In this document: positions 61,171 to 64,000 of the stretch, one piece after another | Layout: each line of letters begins with the position of its first letter | How positions within the stretch are numbered: position 1 is the stretch's first letter | From: Galeopsis tetrahit | Taxonomy: Eukaryota > Streptophyta > Magnoliopsida > Lamiales > Lamiaceae | Assembly: GCA_963675135.1 (NCBI GenBank) | Contig: CAVLYN010000066.1 | Span: forward strand, 141,001-205,000 | Reading direction: 5' to 3' | DNA: 64,000 nt | Made by a program: the position numbers and the translations under genes | The notes under the pieces: generated by a model | Seen by the model: only the letters and a program-made list of their open reading frames with translations | What the model was told of the DNA's origin: nothing | The model's database searches: none

Positions 61171-64000
61171 GGTTTGCATTTCCAGCTGAATTGGCCATAG
61201 AATCAATTGTGTCGAGACGGTTTTTGAATTTGAGGCCTCGGGTGCGGAGTTTTTGACGTCGTCGCCTTTAACCAAATTGCGCGCACGCTTGTGCGCCGTT
61301 TTTACAAAGTTTTCAGATTGCCATTCGGGTTTGCATTACTAGCTAAAATTGGTCATATAATCAATTGTGTCGAGACGGTTTTTGAATTTGAGGCCTCGGG
61401 TGCGGAGTTTTTGACGTCGCCCATATCCAAATTGCGCGCAGGCTTGTGTGCCGTTTTTACAAAGTTTTCAGATTGCCTCTTGGGTTTGAATTTCCCACTG
61501 AATTGGCCATAGAATCAATTGTGTCGAGACGGTTTATGAATTTGAGGCCTCGGGTGCGGAGTTTTTTACGTCGACGCCCATAGCCAAATTGCGCGCACGC
61601 TTGTGCGCCGTTTTTACAAAGTTTTCAGATTGCCTCTCGGGTTTGCATTTCTAGCAGAATTCGCCATAGAATCAATTTTGTCGAGATGGTTTTTGAATTT
61701 GAGGCCTCGGGTGCGGAGTTTTTGACGTCGTCGCCCCTAACCAAATTGCGCGCACGCTTGTGCGCCGTTTTTACAAAGTTTTCAGATTGCCATTCAGGTT
61801 TGCATTTCTAGCTGAATTGGCCATAGAATCAATTGTGTCGAAACGGTTTTTGAATTTGAGGCCTCGGGTGCGGAGTTTTTGACGTCGTCGCCCATAGTCA
61901 AATTGCGCGCACGGTTGTGCGCCGTTTTTACAAAGTTTTCAGATTGCCTCTCGGGTTTGCATTTCTAGCTGAATTGGCCATAGAATCAATTGTGTTGAGA
62001 CGGTTTTTGAACTTGAGGCCTCGGGTGCAGAGTTTTTGACGTCGTCGCCCATAGTCAAATTGCGCGCACGGTTGTGCGCCGTTTTTACAAAGTTTTCAGA
62101 TTGCCTCTCGGGTTTGCATTTCTAGCTGAATTGGCCATAGAATCAATTTTTTTGAGACGGTTTTTGAATTTGAGGCCTCGGGTGCGGAGTTTTTAACGTC
62201 GTCGCCCCTAACCAAATTGCGCGCACGCTTGTGCGCCGTTTTTACAAAGTTTTCAGATTGCCATTCGGGTTTGCACTTCTAGCTGAATTGGCCATAGAAT
62301 CAATTATGTCGAAACGGTTTTTGAATTTGAGGCCTCGGGTGCGGAGTTTTTGACGTCGTCGCCCATAGTCAAATTGCGCGCACGGTTGTGCGCCGTTTTT
62401 ACAAAGTTTTCAGATTGCCTCTCGGGTTTGCACTTCTAGCTGAATTGGCCATAGAATCAATTTTTTTGAGACGGTTTTTGAATTTGAGGCCTCGGGTGCG
62501 GAGTTTTTGACGTCGTCGCCCCTAACCAAATTGCGCGCACGCTTGTGCGCCGTTTTTACAAAGTTTTCAGATTGCCATTCGGGTTTGCATTTCTAGCTGA
62601 ATTGGCCATAGAATCAATTATGTCGAAACGGTTTTTGAATTTGAGGCCTCGGGTGCGGAGTTTTTGACGTCGTCGCCCATAGTCAAATTGCGCGCACGCT
62701 TGTGCGCCGTTTTTACAAAGTTTTCAGATTGCCATTCGGGTTTGCATTTCTAGCTGAATTGGCCATAGAATCAATTATGTCGAAACGGTTTTTGAATTTG
62801 AGGCCTCGGGTGCGGAGTTTTTGACGTCGTCGCCCATAGTCAAATTGCGCGCACGGTTGTGCGCCGTTTTTACAAAGTTTTCAGATTGCCTCTCGGGTTT
62901 GCATTTCTAGCTGAATTGGCCACAGAATCAATTGTGTCGAGACGGTTTTTGAATTTGAGGCCTCGGGTGCGGAGTTTTTGACTTCGTCGCCCATAGCCAA
63001 ATTGCGCGCACGCTTGTGCGCCGTTTTTACAAAGTTTTCAAATTGCCTCTCGGGTTTGCATTTCTAGCTAAAATTGGTCATATAATCAATTGTGTCGAGA
63101 CGGTTTTTGAATTTGAGGCCTCGGGTGCGGAGTTTTTGACGTCGTCGCCCATAGCCAAATTGCGCGCACGCTTGTGCGCCGTTTTTACAAAGTTTTCAAA
63201 TTGCCTCTCGGGTTTGCATTTCTAGCTAAAATTGGTCATATAATCAATTGTGTCGAGACGGTTTTTGAATTTGAGGCCTCGGGTGCGGAGTTTTTGACGT
63301 CGCCCATATCCAAATTGCGCGCAGGCTTGTGTTCCGTTTTTACAAAGTTTTCAGATTGCCTCTTGGGTTTGAATTTCCCACTGAATTGGCCATAGAATCA
63401 ATTGTGTCGAGACGGTTTTTGAATTTGAGGCCTCGGGTGCGGAGTTTTTTACGTCGACGCCCATAGCCAAATTGCGCGCACGCTTGTGCGCCGTTTTTAC
63501 AAAGTTTTCAGATTGCCTCTCGGGTTTGCATTTCTAGCTGAATTCGCCATAGAATCAATTTTGTCGAGATGGTTTTTGAATTTGAGGCCTCGGGTGCGGA
63601 GTTTTTGACGTCGTCGCCCCTAACCAAATTGCGCGCACGCTTGTGCGCCGTTTTTACAAAGTTTTCAGATTGCCATTCGGGTTTGCATTTCTAGCTGAAT
63701 TGGCCATAGAATCAATTGTGTCGAGACGGTTTTTGAATATGAGGCCTCGGGTGCGGAGTTTTTGACGTCGTCGCCCATAGCCAAATTGCGCGCACGCTTG
63801 TGCGCCGTTTTTACAAAGTTTTCAGATTGCCTCTCGGGTTTGCATTTCTAGCTGAATTGGGCATAGAATCAATTGTGTTGAGACGGTTTTTGAATTTGAG
63901 GCCTCGGGTGCGGAGTTTTTGACGTCGTCGCCCATAGTCAAATTGCGCGCACGGTTGTGCGCCGTTTTTACAAAGTTTTCAGATTGCCTCTCGGGTTTGC
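61170..64000 (+). repeat. Long block, second copy, cut by the window end
   Basis: Follows the 56.2-59 kb block at +5019 bp up to the AACTTGAGG monomer. It then follows at +4077 bp (58939 matches 63016), because only one copy of the inner 6-mer is present, and finally at +3763 bp (GAATTC 59777 and 63540, GAATATGAGG near 59974 and 63737). GGCCACAGAATC near 58843 and 62920 is another shared rare variant. The block is still running at the window edge. Confidence 0.75.

Larger units (their letters stand above)
1..64000 (+). repeat. 157-bp satellite DNA array, 408 monomers, head to tail
   Basis: Every part of the window is a copy of one ~157-bp unit in the same orientation. I found no inversion, insertion or unique stretch. 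The first base is position 2 of a monomer and the last base is position 157, so the array continues on both sides. Length bookkeeping: 34 monomers of 155 bp (-68), four hybrid monomers lacking 3 bp (-12), 21 monomers of 158 bp (+21) and a few single-base indels (net +4) give -55, which fits 408 monomers exactly. Satellites of 150-180 bp arranged in higher-order repeats are typical of eukaryotic centromeric or other heterochromatin, so that location is inferred. The family is not one I recognise. No gene is supported anywhere in the window. Confidence 0.98.

Noticed and set aside
270..63395. About sixty + strand open frames of 65-121 codons, nearly identical to one another
   Set aside because: They start at GTG within the hairpin region, recur with the repeat, and exist only because certain monomer pairs lack stops in one frame. 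A 157-bp unit is not a multiple of three, so none can extend. No domain or codon-level constraint is seen.
1..64000. CRISPR-like repeat and spacer array
   Set aside because: The whole 157-bp unit repeats and there are no unique spacers between short constant repeats.
1..64000. Transposon insertion, retroelement fragment, rDNA spacer or telomere repeat within the array
   Set aside because: No break in the 157-bp register. The exact length bookkeeping leaves no room for an insertion, and no telomere-like short repeats or rDNA motifs are visible.
1..64000. Assignment to a known satellite family or a named organism
   Set aside because: Length is close to several plant and animal centromeric satellites (150-180 bp), but I recognise no sequence match. 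A database search with the consensus would be needed.

Overview
The whole window is one uninterrupted tandem satellite-DNA array. I see no gene, RNA gene, transposon or unique sequence in it. The repeat is about 157 bp, always head to tail in the same orientation. It enters the window at the second base of a monomer and leaves exactly at a monomer end, so both array edges lie outside. A hand bookkeeping of length closes exactly: 408 monomers x 157 bp, minus the one missing first base, minus a net 55 bp from the length variants I could list, gives 64,000 bp. A repeat of this size, amplified over more than 64 kb with higher-order repeats (HORs), points to a eukaryotic chromosome and most likely a centromeric, pericentromeric or other heterochromatic block. 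I do not recognise the family and cannot name the organism or say whether it is plant, animal or other.

Consensus monomer (example at 2513-2669): about 48% GC, strongly T-biased on the + strand (52 T against 29 A), 13 CpG sites. It carries a perfect 8-bp palindrome (GAGGCCTC), a 6-bp-stem hairpin (GCGCAC / GTGCGC with a 4-base loop) overlapping an 11-base alternating purine-pyrimidine run, and four T-tracts. The monomer is itself an ancient dimer: a ~71-bp and a ~86-bp half share the ordered blocks CATAG, AATTG, GTTTTT, GCCTC and CGGG. The hairpin sits in one of the two segments that make the second half longer.

Monomers fall into recurring variant types. The best landmark is a three-monomer cassette (155 + 157 + 157 bp). 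Its first monomer has a +1 change (CTAAAATTGG) and a 3-bp loss (GACGTCGCCC), the second has a SalI-type site (GTCGAC), and the third an EcoRI-type site (GAATTC). I count 34 cassette heads, 31 followed by the EcoRI-type monomer at a fixed 366 bp from a reference point, plus one orphan. Spacing between the 32 EcoRI-type sites runs from 3 to 26 monomers.

Layout: 1-1.9 kb, 6-mer (944 bp) pattern. 2.8-4.7 kb, 7-mer (1097 bp) duplication. 3.6-13.9 kb, regular 13-mer HOR (2039 bp), the last copy enlarged to 16 monomers by a 471-bp duplication. 13.9-18.7 kb, mixed region rich in a 2-mer (314 bp) alternation. 16-22.6 kb, overlapping duplications offset by 3451 and 2823 bp. 21.3-25.1 kb, two copies of a 12-mer (1883 bp). 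24.6-37.3 kb, HOR of 19, 19, 20 then 22 monomers. 37.35-46.14 kb, two apparently identical 4394-bp (28-mer) blocks with an internal 1726-bp (11-mer) repeat. 46.7-48.7 kb, 6-mer (940 bp). 48.7-51.8 kb, 10-mer (1565 bp). 52.2-54.95 kb, 6-mer (940 bp). 55-56.2 kb, irregular. 56.2-64 kb, two related long blocks offset by 5019 bp, the first with an extra 940-bp duplication.

The short open frames are by-products of the repeat: they recur with the HOR, start at GTG and resemble nothing I recognise. The interest lies in the architecture and history of the array, not in encoded products.
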